Assembly (NCBI RefSeq): GCF_019456655.1
Contig: NZ_CP080332.1
Coordinates: 4,340,001 to 4,404,000 of the forward strand
Direction: 5' to 3'
DNA length: 64,000 nt
From: Mycolicibacterium diernhoferi
GTDB taxonomy: Bacteria > Actinomycetota > Actinomycetes > Mycobacteriales > Mycobacteriaceae
Position numbers and translations under genes: made by a program. Below the pieces are notes generated by a model. That model did not search any database. It saw nothing but the letters and a program-made list of their open reading frames with translations, and had not been told where the DNA came from. Numbering within the stretch: position 1 is the stretch's first letter; each line of letters begins with the position of its first letter. Below are positions 41,244 through 49,413 of the stretch, in pieces.

Positions 41244-42403
41244 GAGAGGCCCAGGAACTTCTGGATGTTGGTGGACACGATCTTGGTGGCCGCCTCCGGC
41301 CCGACAGCCTCCACGACGGTGGCCAACGACTTCTCCGAGTAGCCGAAGGTGGATTCGTTGTGCGGGTAGTCGGAGGACCACATCACGTTGTCCACGCCGA
41401 TCTCGTCGATCAGCCGCAGTCCCAGCGGGTCCACCATGAACGATGCGCTCATGTGATTGTTCCAGTAATACCGGATGTCGTGCTGTAGTTCGTGGTTGAA
41501 CATGTGCCGGTAGGAGGCCAGCATGTGTTCGCCGTCCTGCAGGGCCGTCGGCACCCAGGCGATGCCGCCCTCGAACCAGCCGATGTTGAGGCTGGGGTGC
41601 CGGTCCAGGATGCCGGAGAACAGATACTTGGCGAACTGCTCGCGGAACGAGTCGACATTGACCATCATGCCGACCACCACGCTGTTGTTCTGGCACGGCG
41701 TCTTCGGCGGGGTCTCACCGATGTGATGGCTGACCGGTAGTCCGGCGTCCTCGATCTCATCCCACACCGCGTCCATATCGGTGCTGCCGTAGTCGTAGAT
41801 GTTGCCGTCGTCGTCCTTGCCGGGGTTCAGCGGCAGCAGGAACGTCTTGAGCCCCAGCGCCTTCAACTCGGCCAGGGTGCTGCGGGTGCCTTTCGGGTCC
41901 CACCAGTTGATCAGCCCGACGCCGTAGAAGTGCCCGTTGGAGCGCTCCTGCAGCTCGGCGATGTGCTCGTTGTAGATACGGAAGACCCGCTCCCGCAACG
42001 ACTTGTCCGGGTAGTGGAACAGGGCCAACACCGCGTTGGGGAAGGCCAGTTCCTTGTCGATGCCGTCCTCTTTGAGCTCGCGGATGCGGGCTTCGATGTT
42101 GTTCGACGCGGCACCGGCCAGGTCGTCGTATTGCATGAGCACCCGGCCGAAGTCACCGCCGGTCCAGGCCTTGCCCTTCATCCCGACCATGTAGGCGCCG
42201 TCCTCGTACCAGATCCGCGGGGCGGCGCCCTTGAGCTCCTCGGGGAAACGGTCGTAGAAGATGTCGTCGGCCACCGAGATGTGGTTGTCGGCCGAGAAGA
42301 TCTCGGTGCCCGCAGGTAAGCCGAGGTCACCGACGGCGTGCCCCTTACGGTGCTTGGGTGCACCGAAACCCTCGGGCGGATAGAGAGCAGTGGCTGTAGA
42401 CAT
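41240..42403 (-). CDS. amidohydrolase_2 family protein (ACMSD-like), 387 aa
   Basis: Paralogue of the protein at 24549-25847. Metal motif IFSADNHISVADD (Asp-x-His), HHIGETPP and MWSSDYPHNESTF supply the other ligands. It is shorter than its paralogue. The ATG has ggag 8-9 bp upstream. It follows the P450 by 42 bp and overlaps the M24 gene by 4 bp, within the TetR-led minus operon. It probably decarboxylates or hydrolyses a pathway acid. Activity not confirmed. Confidence 0.85.
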   Translation of the reverse strand: MSTATALYPPEGFGAPKHRKGHAVGDLGLPAGTEIFSADNHISVADDIFYDRFPEELKGAAPRIWYEDGAYMVGMKGKAWTGGDFGRVLMQYDDLAGAASNNIEARIRELKEDGIDKELAFPNAVLALFHYPDKSLRERVFRIYNEHIAELQERSNGHFYGVGLINWWDPKGTRSTLAELKALGLKTFLLPLNPGKDDDGNIYDYGSTDMDAVWDEIEDAGLPVSHHIGETPPKTPCQNNSVVVGMMVNVDSFREQFAKYLFSGILDRHPSLNIGWFEGGIAWVPTALQDGEHMLASYRHMFNHELQHDIRYYWNNHMSASFMVDPLGLRLIDEIGVDNVMWSSDYPHNESTFGYSEKSLATVVEAVGPEAATKIVSTNIQKFLGLS

Positions 42404-42445
42404 TCGATGTCTCCGATCGGGCTGTGGGCTGAAGGGGTCGGGGAC

Positions 42446-43663
42446 CTACCAGGTCACCGGAAGTTCGTAGACGCCGTAGGCGAGGCGGTCGTGTTTGAAC
42501 GGCACCTCGTCGAACGGGATGGCCAGGCGCATGGTGGGGATACGACGCAACAGGGTGTGGAACACGATCTGCAGTTCGGCGCGGGCCAGTTGCTGGCCGA
42601 CGCACTGATGCCGGCCGTAACCGAAGCCGAGCTGCTGGCCGGCATCCCGGCTCAGATCCAGCTTGTCGGGCTCCGGGTAGGCCTTGGCGTCCCAGTTCGC
42701 CGGGGCCAGGTCGATGATGATGCCCTCGCCGGCGCGGATGGTCTCGCCACTGATCTCGATGTCCTCGATGGCGACCCGGCGCTGGCCGTTCTGGATGATC
42801 GAGAGATAGCGCATCAGTTCCTCGACCGCGTTCGCGATGGCCTTGGGATCCTCGGTGTTGCGCAGGAAGTCGGCCTGTTCCGGATTCTCCAGCAGCGCAA
42901 GCACACCGATACCGATGACGTTGGCGGTGGTCTCATGGCCGGCGATCAGCAGGCCGGTCCCCAGCTGGGCGGCCTCCTTGACGCTGATCTCCCCGGCGGT
43001 GACGCGCTCGGCCAGATCGGACACCGCGTCCTCGGCGGGCTCGGCCTGCTTCTTCTCGATCAGGTCGATCAGATACTGGTGCAGACTCATCGCGCCCTTC
43101 TGCATGGCGTCCGCCGCGGCGTAGCGGGCCAGGCCGGCATTGGCGTGCTCCTGGAAGAACTCGTGGTCTTCGTAGGGCACGCCGAGCATTTCGCTGATCA
43201 CCACGGTCGGCACCGGCAGGGCGAGCTTGTCCACGATATCGGCGGGCTGCGGCCCGGCCAGGATCTCATCGATGCACTCGTCGGTGATCTTCTGGATGAC
43301 CGGGCGCAGCCCCTCCACCCGCCGGAAGGTGAACGGCTTGGACAGCATCCGGCGGAAGCGGGTGTGCTCCTCGGCATCGGAGGTGAACACCGAGCGCGGC
43401 CGCTTGTCCACGGTGGCGAGCATGTGCTCGTTCCAGTGCGGGAAGCCGGAGCGGCGGTCGTCGACGCTGACCCGGGAGTCGGCGAACAGGGTGCGGGCCT
43501 CCTCGTAGCCGGTGATCAGCCACGGGGTGTCGCCGTTCCAGATCTTCACCCGGGACAGGCCTTTGGCGTTGCCCAGCATCTGTGGCGGCGGGGCGAACGG
43601 GCAGCGCAGATCGCGCTCCATCGGATAGTCGGGGATTTCGGTCTGGGTCAGTGCTTCGGTCAT
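42446..43663 (-). CDS. cytochrome P450, 405 aa
   Basis: Heme loop LGFGYGRHQCVGQQLARAE with Cys354, I-helix LLIAGHETTANVIG, and EELMRYLSI as ExxR. I chose the ATG at 43663 (MTEALTQTEIPDYPMERDLRCPF), since the longer frame runs through the ferredoxin gene. The neighbouring ferredoxin gene lies 10 bp upstream. It is the third P450 of the window; the start of this operon carries its own TetR gene. A cognate reductase is not nearby. Confidence 0.92.
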   Translation of the reverse strand: MTEALTQTEIPDYPMERDLRCPFAPPPQMLGNAKGLSRVKIWNGDTPWLITGYEEARTLFADSRVSVDDRRSGFPHWNEHMLATVDKRPRSVFTSDAEEHTRFRRMLSKPFTFRRVEGLRPVIQKITDECIDEILAGPQPADIVDKLALPVPTVVISEMLGVPYEDHEFFQEHANAGLARYAAADAMQKGAMSLHQYLIDLIEKKQAEPAEDAVSDLAERVTAGEISVKEAAQLGTGLLIAGHETTANVIGIGVLALLENPEQADFLRNTEDPKAIANAVEELMRYLSIIQNGQRRVAIEDIEISGETIRAGEGIIIDLAPANWDAKAYPEPDKLDLSRDAGQQLGFGYGRHQCVGQQLARAELQIVFHTLLRRIPTMRLAIPFDEVPFKHDRLAYGVYELPVTW

Positions 43664-43673
43664 GCGAGCTGTC

Positions 43674-43868
43674 TCATTCCTCGAGATCGATGGCAAGGGC
43701 TGGGCAGGCCGCCGCGGCGGCACGGGCATTGTCGGCCTGATCCGGGCCGGGCTCGGGCACGAGGAGCTCGACGACACCGTCCTCGTCGCGCTGGTCGAAC
43801 AGGTCCATCGCGTTCAGGACGCACTGTCCCGATGACACGCATTTGTCCTGGTTCACCGTGATTCTCAT
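43674..43868 (-). CDS. 3Fe-4S-type ferredoxin, 64 aa
   Basis: C10-x5-C16 and AACPALA near residue 55 form the usual single-cluster pattern. The ATG at 43868 overlaps the TetR stop by 4 bp; the longer frame belongs to the antisense of TetR. It probably reduces the P450 that follows. The order TetR-ferredoxin-P450 with overlaps makes translational coupling likely. Confidence 0.88.
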   Translation of the reverse strand: MRITVNQDKCVSSGQCVLNAMDLFDQRDEDGVVELLVPEPGPDQADNARAAAAACPALAIDLEE

Positions 43869-44533
43869 GCCGGCCCCCCGGTGACCGGAGCAATCCACAA
43901 CCCGACGATCGCATCGATCAGCCCGGCACCGGCGGCGGCCCATGTCCGGCCCGCCGGCGCCGCGCCCGCGGTGAGCGCCCGCTCCCGGTCGGCGCAGCTG
44001 TGCATCAGCAGGTTTCGCGCCATGATGTTGCGCTCATAGGTGACCTCCGCCGGCAGATCGGGCAGGCACCGGTTGATGCCCTCGATGACCTGAACCAGCG
44101 ATGCCGAGCTCAGCGCGTCCTTGACCACGATGCCGTGGTAGGCCGGGTCGGTCATGGCCTGGGCCGCGAACCGGGCATACCAGGTGGGGTTGCCGAGCGC
44201 GTCCAGGTGGTCGGTGAGCGGGCGCACCAGGCACCCCACCCAGCCACGCAGGTCGGTGTGCGCATCGGTCTGCGCGATCAGGCGTTCGCGGATCTCCTCG
44301 ATCGGCTCCCGGTGCCGCTGCTCGATGGCCCGCACCAGGTCGGTCTTGGTGCCGAAGTGATAGCCGACGGCGGCGTTGTTCCCTTGTCCGGCAGCCTCAC
44401 TGACCTGACGGTTGGAAACGGCGAAGACGCCGTGTTCGGCGTAGAGCCGTTCGGCAGCGGTGAGGATGGCCTCCCGGGTGGTGCTGGCCCGGTCGGTGCG
44501 CAGAGGTCTGGCTGCCGTCACCGTTACAGTCAA
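43865..44533 (-). CDS. TetR-family regulator, about 222 aa
   Basis: The HTH is TREAILTAAERLYAEHGVFAVSNRQVSEAAGQGNNAAVGYHFGTKTDLVRAI, with the NNAAVGYHF form of a known mycobacterial subgroup. A strong inverted repeat (44548-44569) lies just upstream and looks like its own operator. The frame extends to an ATG at 44560, which is inside that repeat; I prefer the TTG at 44533 (aggaagg 3-4 bp upstream), with GTG 44521 as an alternative. It heads an eight-gene minus operon ending at 35461. Confidence 0.85.
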   Translation of the reverse strand: MTVTVTAARPLRTDRASTTREAILTAAERLYAEHGVFAVSNRQVSEAAGQGNNAAVGYHFGTKTDLVRAIEQRHREPIEEIRERLIAQTDAHTDLRGWVGCLVRPLTDHLDALGNPTWYARFAAQAMTDPAYHGIVVKDALSSASLVQVIEGINRCLPDLPAEVTYERNIMARNLLMHSCADRERALTAGAAPAGRTWAAAGAGLIDAIVGLWIAPVTGGPA

Positions 44534-44547
44534 CGCCCTTCCTGTAA

Positions 44548-44569
44548 TTAAGTCAAGCACTTGATTTAA
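44548..44569. promoter_or_regulatory. inverted repeat, TetR operator, similar to KstR2 motif
   Basis: Arms TTAAGTCAAG and CTTGATTTAA (9 of 10 matching) around CA. The core TCAAGCACTTGA is one base from the AnCAAGnnCTTGnT consensus described for KstR2. It lies 14 bp upstream of the TTG start of the TetR gene, so autoregulation is likely. Confidence 0.65.
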
Positions 44570-44641
44570 TCCCCGCCGAAGCGAACAAACCGGCCGGGAA
44601 GTACGAGAAGAATCGCCCGAAACGTTCGTCTCGGCGGTCCC

Positions 44642-45445
44642 TCAGGACTTGCGCGGGATCACCTTGCCGGCCACCGTGCCGCCGTCGATCGGCAGGATCG
44701 TCCCGGTGACATAGCGGGACTTGTCGGTGGCGAAATACAGGGCGGCCTCGGCAACGTCATCGACGGTGCCTTCCCGCTTGAGCGGGCGGTCGTTGCGCAT
44801 CTGGGCACGGATCTTGGCCTCGAACTCCTCGAGACGTTCGCGGTCCTCGGCGGCCGCACTCTTGCGCACGATCGCGGTGCGGATGTTGCCGGGCGCGATC
44901 GCGTTGACCCGGATCTCATAGTGCGCCAACTCGATTGCCACCGACTTGGTGAATTGGATGACTGCGGCCTTGGACGCCCGGTAGGTCTGCACTCCCCCAC
45001 CGGCCTGGATGCCACCGATGGAGGTCAGGTTGATGATCGAACCGCCCCCATGGTCGGCCATGTGCCGGGCGGCATCGCGGGTGCCGGCCATCACCGCCCG
45101 CAGGTTGACACGCAGGACGGAGTCGAAGTCGGCGAGATCGTCGTCGAGGAACCGGCGGTGCATGGTGCCCGACACGCCGGCATTGTTGACCATGACGTGC
45201 AACCCGCCGAAGTCCCCGACGGCGGTGTCGACCAGGGCCGCCACCTGGCTCAGATCGGTGACATCACTGACGAGAAACCTTGCGGCCGAGCCCAGTTCCT
45301 CGGCCAGCGCCTTCCCGCCCTCGGCGTCGACGTCCCCGAACACCACCCGGGCACCCTCGGCGACGAACCGGCGCACCAGACCCTCACCGAGCCCGGAGGC
45401 CCCGCCGGTGATGACCGCGACCTTGCCTGCCAGTTCGTCACTCAT
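44642..45445 (-). CDS. SDR-family oxidoreductase, 267 aa
   Basis: Classical SDR: VAVITGGASGLGEGLVRRF (NAD loop), NNAGVSGTMHRR, SIGGIQ with the Ser, and YRASKAAVIQF with Tyr/Lys. ATG at 45445 overlaps the hydrolase stop (ATGA). It is the last gene of the mhp-type minus operon. Oxidation of a secondary alcohol or 3-hydroxyacyl-CoA is a fair guess. The end matches the usual SDR tail (ILPIDGGTVAG). Confidence 0.85.
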   Translation of the reverse strand: MSDELAGKVAVITGGASGLGEGLVRRFVAEGARVVFGDVDAEGGKALAEELGSAARFLVSDVTDLSQVAALVDTAVGDFGGLHVMVNNAGVSGTMHRRFLDDDLADFDSVLRVNLRAVMAGTRDAARHMADHGGGSIINLTSIGGIQAGGGVQTYRASKAAVIQFTKSVAIELAHYEIRVNAIAPGNIRTAIVRKSAAAEDRERLEEFEAKIRAQMRNDRPLKREGTVDDVAEAALYFATDKSRYVTGTILPIDGGTVAGKVIPRKS

Positions 45446-46266
45446 GAAACGCCTTTCAGGAAGTCCAGCAGCAGTTCGTTGACGACCTCGGGTGCCTCGA
45501 TGTGCGGGCAGTGCCCGGCGTCGGGCACCACGGCGGAGGTGGCCCCGCGGATCTGGCCGGCGATCTGCGCGGCCCAACCCGCCGGAAGCAGTTTGTCGGC
45601 ACCGCCCTCGATCATCAGCACCGGCACTCTGATCCGCTCGTACGCCCGCTGACTGGACGGGGTGGGCGGGGCCTCCAGTCCCGGCCGGCGGAACCGCGCC
45701 GCCGCCAACGACTCCCAGGCCCCGGGCGCGATGCTGGATTCGTAGCGCCGCTGCACGTAGGCGTCGTCGGCCGGGTAGGCCGGATCGGCGAACAGAGCTG
45801 CGACGATCGCGCGCATCGCGTCGAAGGTGGCGTCGTAGTCGTACAGTGCGCCGACGTGTTCGTTGCGCTGGATGTCCCCGCCCCCGCAGATGGCCACCAG
45901 TGACCGCACCGGCAGTACCGGACGCTCGGAGGTGGTGTCAACGAGCAGGTTGATCGCGCCCATCGAGTTGCCCACGAAGTGCGCCGAGGTCACACCGAGC
46001 ACCTCACAGAGCCGGGCGATGTGCCGGATCCGCATGCCGCGCCCGTCGGTGAAGTCGACGACCTTGGCCGACTCCCCGAAACCCAGCATGTCCGGTGCGA
46101 TCACCCGGTAGTGCTGCCCCAGCGCGGCGATGGTGTTCTCCCAGGCGATCTCGGCGCTGCCGCCGAACTCACCGCCGTGCAGCAGCACGACCGGATCGCC
46201 GACGCCCGCCTCCAGATAGCTGGTGCTCAAGCCGTCCACGCTGACGGTCTTGCGGTCAACGCTCAT
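45442..46266 (-). CDS. alpha/beta hydrolase, meta-cleavage hydrolase-like, 274 aa
   Basis: Elements in order: LLHGGEFGGSAEIAWENTIAAL, APDMLGFGES, GNSMGAINL (nucleophile Ser), EGGADKLLP (Asp) and DAGHCPHIEAPEVVNELLLDFL (His). The GNSMG elbow and PDMLGFGES are typical of C-C bond hydrolases such as MhpC and BphD. It is encoded close to the ring-cleavage genes, but a clear mhpC-like gene already exists at 53720, so it may act on a second dienoate or a lactone. ATGA overlaps link it on both sides. Confidence 0.82.
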   Translation of the reverse strand: MSVDRKTVSVDGLSTSYLEAGVGDPVVLLHGGEFGGSAEIAWENTIAALGQHYRVIAPDMLGFGESAKVVDFTDGRGMRIRHIARLCEVLGVTSAHFVGNSMGAINLLVDTTSERPVLPVRSLVAICGGGDIQRNEHVGALYDYDATFDAMRAIVAALFADPAYPADDAYVQRRYESSIAPGAWESLAAARFRRPGLEAPPTPSSQRAYERIRVPVLMIEGGADKLLPAGWAAQIAGQIRGATSAVVPDAGHCPHIEAPEVVNELLLDFLKGVS

Positions 46267-47258
46267 TTGATCGCAATCGGGCTGACCGGGGCCCCGACCG
46301 CGCCGACCACCTTCAGCGGCGGTGCGATCAGCTGGAATTCGTAGACCCCGTCGGCCGCGCAGTCGGCGGCCAGCGCGCCCAGATCCCAGTACTCACCCAG
46401 CATCAGACCCATATCGCGCAGGCACAGCATGTGCATCGGCAGGAAGGTGCCCTCGACCCCGTTGGCCGGATCGGGGTCCTCCACCATCAGGTTGTCGGCG
46501 GCCACCGCGGCCACCTCGTGATCGTGCAGCCACGACGCACACGTCCAGTCCAGGCCCGAGCCGGCCTCCTGCCCGTCACCGGTGGACAGGAACCGCGTCC
46601 ACCAACCGGTGTGCACCACCACGACGTCGCCGCGGCGGATCTCGATGCCCTGCTCGGCCACGATGTCGTCGAGTTCGGCCGGGGTGATCGGGTTGCCCGG
46701 CTCGCAGAACACCTCGGCCCCGCGGTGGGCCACCACGTCGAGCAACACCCCACGAGACGTGATGCCCTTGACGTCGACCTTGTCGATGCCGCAGTGATAC
46801 GCCCCGAAACTGGTCACCGAGTCGGCCGGAAATCCGTTGTACAGCTTGTCCTCGTAGTAGACGTGCGACAGCGCGTCCCACTGGGTGGCGGCCTGCAGCG
46901 GCATCACGATCATGTCGTCGTTGAACCGGAACGGGTTGTCGACGAAGAACGAGCTGAGTTCCTGCGCAACCGAGTTGCGGGCCCAGCCCGGCGCGTACTC
47001 GACCAAGGTCTGCGCATCCCCGCCGTCCACGGTCATCACGTGTACCGGGTTCTGCCGGAACTTGAACGCGCCCTGCGGGCCGTTGGCACCGAAGTCACCA
47101 CCGAGCGAGATGACGGTGCCTTTCTTGACCGTTGCGGCCGCCTCGGCCACCTTGTCGGCGGTGATGAAGTTCAGGGTGCCGAGTTCGTCGTCGTCGCCCC
47201 AGCGTCCCCAGTTGCGGACATCGTCGGCGACACGACGGAAATCGTTCATGTTGGCCAC
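46263..47258 (-). CDS. cyclase/kynurenine formamidase-like metal hydrolase, 331 aa
   Basis: The metal-binding motif typical of the cyclase family is modified to QATQWDALSHVYY, with His in the last position. WWTRFLSTG, HMLCLRDMGLMLGEYWDL and YEFQLIAPPLKVVGAVGAPVSPIAI are family-typical. These enzymes open lactones or amides, or hydrolyse ring intermediates. GTG at 47258 shares a base with the upstream stop and lies about 10 bp after ggagg; ATG 47249 is possible. It could open a ring-fission lactone of the pathway. Confidence 0.82.
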   Translation of the reverse strand: MANMNDFRRVADDVRNWGRWGDDDELGTLNFITADKVAEAAATVKKGTVISLGGDFGANGPQGAFKFRQNPVHVMTVDGGDAQTLVEYAPGWARNSVAQELSSFFVDNPFRFNDDMIVMPLQAATQWDALSHVYYEDKLYNGFPADSVTSFGAYHCGIDKVDVKGITSRGVLLDVVAHRGAEVFCEPGNPITPAELDDIVAEQGIEIRRGDVVVVHTGWWTRFLSTGDGQEAGSGLDWTCASWLHDHEVAAVAADNLMVEDPDPANGVEGTFLPMHMLCLRDMGLMLGEYWDLGALAADCAADGVYEFQLIAPPLKVVGAVGAPVSPIAIK

Positions 47259-48067
47259 TATCGGGGAACCTCCAGTCCCTCGGCGATCTTGTTGGCGACA
47301 CTACCGCCATCCACCCAGATCACTTGTCCGGATATGTAACTGGCAGCAGGACTGTTCAGGAATGCCAGCACCGACGCCTGTTCGTCGGGGCCGCACACGT
47401 GGCCCAACAGCGTCGGGAACGCCTCGAGATAGTCCTGGCCGTAGGCCGACTTCAACTGGTCGAGGATGGGCGTCTCGGTGACGCCCGGCCCGGTGCAGTT
47501 GATGCGGATGCCGCGCTCGCCGAGGTCCAGCGCCCGCGTCATGCCGTAGAGGATGACGGCCTCCTTGGACAGCCGGTATCCGCCGTCGGCCAGCGCGGCC
47601 GGGTTATCCTCACACCACGAGATGCCCTCGGCCATCGAGCCGGTCGCCAGCAGCCCCGCGGTCACCGCGGCATTGGCCAGGTAGTTGGACGCGGCCAACG
47701 ACGACACGTTGGCGATCGCCGAACCGGGTTTCATCCGGTCCAGCAGAGCCTCGGTGAAGTGCCGCATGCCGAGGAAGTTGATCGTCACCACCAGCAGGGG
47801 GTTGCCGATCCCGGAGGACACCCCGGCCACGTTGAACAACGCGTCGACCGGGCCCTCGATGGCCCCGACGGCGCGATCGATCGACGCGGGGTCGGCGAAG
47901 TCCACCTCGACGAACTCCGCCGGAGACCGTTCGGGCCGGCGCAGATCGAGCCCGGTGACGTGGGCGCCGAGGTCGGCCAGCTGGGTGGCGAGGTGCGCGC
48001 CGATCCCGGAAGCGCACCCCGTCACCACCGCCCGGCGGCCGTCATACCGCCAGAGTCGTTCGTTCAT
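47258..48067 (-). CDS. SDR with long Ser-Tyr insertion (3-alpha-HSD/carbonyl reductase-like), 269 aa
   Basis: NAD loop AVVTGCASGIGAHLA, Ser in VSSLAAS, then an insertion of about 30 residues (SMAEGISWCEDNP) before YRLSKEAVIL. This insertion is seen in 3-alpha-hydroxysteroid dehydrogenase/carbonyl reductases. The end is SGQVIWVDGGSVAN. ATG at 48067 lies after a MIRU-like linker from the luciferase-like gene. It may act on a cyclic hydroxy or keto intermediate. Confidence 0.84.
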   Translation of the reverse strand: MNERLWRYDGRRAVVTGCASGIGAHLATQLADLGAHVTGLDLRRPERSPAEFVEVDFADPASIDRAVGAIEGPVDALFNVAGVSSGIGNPLLVVTINFLGMRHFTEALLDRMKPGSAIANVSSLAASNYLANAAVTAGLLATGSMAEGISWCEDNPAALADGGYRLSKEAVILYGMTRALDLGERGIRINCTGPGVTETPILDQLKSAYGQDYLEAFPTLLGHVCGPDEQASVLAFLNSPAASYISGQVIWVDGGSVANKIAEGLEVPR

Positions 48068-48105
48068 CGCACTGTGTCTATCGTTCGCTCCGCAAGCGTC
48101 GCTCA
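48068..48105 (-). repeat. truncated MIRU-like linker
   Basis: Minus strand: after the stop of the luciferase-like gene the sequence reads TGAGCGACGCTTGCGGAGC, which matches the start of the element at 8399 (coding SD-CGAN in both). About 38 bp remain before the SDR ATG, and the frame runs into the SDR gene. Confidence 0.5.
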
Positions 48106-49413
48106 GCCGCCGGCCTCGCGCTGTTCCTTCTCCAACTGGGCGGCCTTGACGCGGCCCTCGTTGATCTCGGCCATGGCCTCGGGGATCTCCCCCGCGGTGA
48201 ACTTGCCGCCGCGGCCGGTGGGCAGACCGCCGAAGGAGTACGTCTCGTCGAACAGCGGAGCCTCCGACGGTTGCCGCCGGGCCTCGACCTTCTCGATCAC
48301 CGGGGCCAGCCGGGTGGCCTTGGCCGCCACCGCCTTTGCATCCCGCTCGATGAACTCGGGCAGGATCTCCTTGCCCATGATCTCGATGGATTCCATGGTG
48401 CCCTCGTGGCTGCGCGGGTTCAGCAACAGGATGATCTCGTCGACGCCGCTGGCTTCGTAGCCGCGCAGGAACTCGCGCACGGTCTCCGGGGAGCCGATGG
48501 CGCCGCGTCCCGGACCGTAGGCCAGGGTCGGATCCTCCTTGACCGCCTCCTGGTAAAGGTCCCACACCCCGGTGCGCCCGGGAGTGTGCATACCGGTCAG
48601 GTAGTAGTGCATGATGCCGAACGAGAAGAAGCCGCCGCCGGTGCCGAGCCGCTTGAGAGCTTCCTCGTCGGTCTTGGCCACCATCATCGACAGGTCCCCG
48701 CCGATGGCCAGGATGTTCGGGTTGATGGCCGGGGTGACCGGGGCGCCGGCCTCCTCGAACTCCTTGTAGTAGCCGTCCACCCGGTCCTTGAGCGCTTCCG
48801 GCCCGGTATAGGCGAAACTCAGTGCGCCGATGGCCTTTTGAGCGGCCATCTGCACCGACGACGGGCGGGTGCAGGCCACCCACACCGGCGGGTGCGGCGA
48901 CTGCAGCGGCTTGGGGATGACGTTCCGGGCCGGCATCTCGACGTGCTCACCCTTGAACCCGGTGAACGGCGCCTCGGTCATACAGCGGATGGACACCTCG
49001 AGGGCTTCCTCCCACATGGTGCGCTTGTCGGCCGGGTCGATGTCGAAGCCGCCCAGCTCGGCGACCGAGGAACCCTCACCGGTGCCGAACTCCACCCGCC
49101 CGTTGGACAGGTGGTCCAGGGTGGCCACCCGCTCGGCGATGCGCGCCGGGTGGTTGATCGGCGGCGGCAGATGCATGACGCCGAAGCCGAGGCGGATGTC
49201 CTTGGTGCGCTGGCTCGCCGCGGCGAGGAACATCTCCGGCGCGGTGGAATGGCAGTACTCCTCCAGGAAGTGGTGCTCGGTGAGCCAGACCGTCGAGAAC
49301 CCCGCCTTGTCCGCCGCCTCCACCTCGTCCAGACCGTGCTGGAACAGCTGGTGCTCATCGTCCTCGGACCACGGGCGCGGCAACGGGAATTCGTAGAACA
49401 GCGAGATCTTCAT
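48103..49413 (-). CDS. LLM-class flavin-dependent monooxygenase, 436 aa
   Basis: A luciferase-like barrel: [53 protein letters not shown], then HLPPPINHPARIAERVATLDHLSNGRVEFGTGEGSS. WLTEHHF is typical of FMN-dependent oxygenases in this family; at over 400 aa it is longer than F420-dependent members. It possibly inserts oxygen in a ring or alkyl intermediate with reduced flavin. It overlaps the KstD-like gene by 4 bp. Confidence 0.86.
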   Translation of the reverse strand: MKISLFYEFPLPRPWSEDDEHQLFQHGLDEVEAADKAGFSTVWLTEHHFLEEYCHSTAPEMFLAAASQRTKDIRLGFGVMHLPPPINHPARIAERVATLDHLSNGRVEFGTGEGSSVAELGGFDIDPADKRTMWEEALEVSIRCMTEAPFTGFKGEHVEMPARNVIPKPLQSPHPPVWVACTRPSSVQMAAQKAIGALSFAYTGPEALKDRVDGYYKEFEEAGAPVTPAINPNILAIGGDLSMMVAKTDEEALKRLGTGGGFFSFGIMHYYLTGMHTPGRTGVWDLYQEAVKEDPTLAYGPGRGAIGSPETVREFLRGYEASGVDEIILLLNPRSHEGTMESIEIMGKEILPEFIERDAKAVAAKATRLAPVIEKVEARRQPSEAPLFDETYSFGGLPTGRGGKFTAGEIPEAMAEINEGRVKAAQLEKEQREAGG

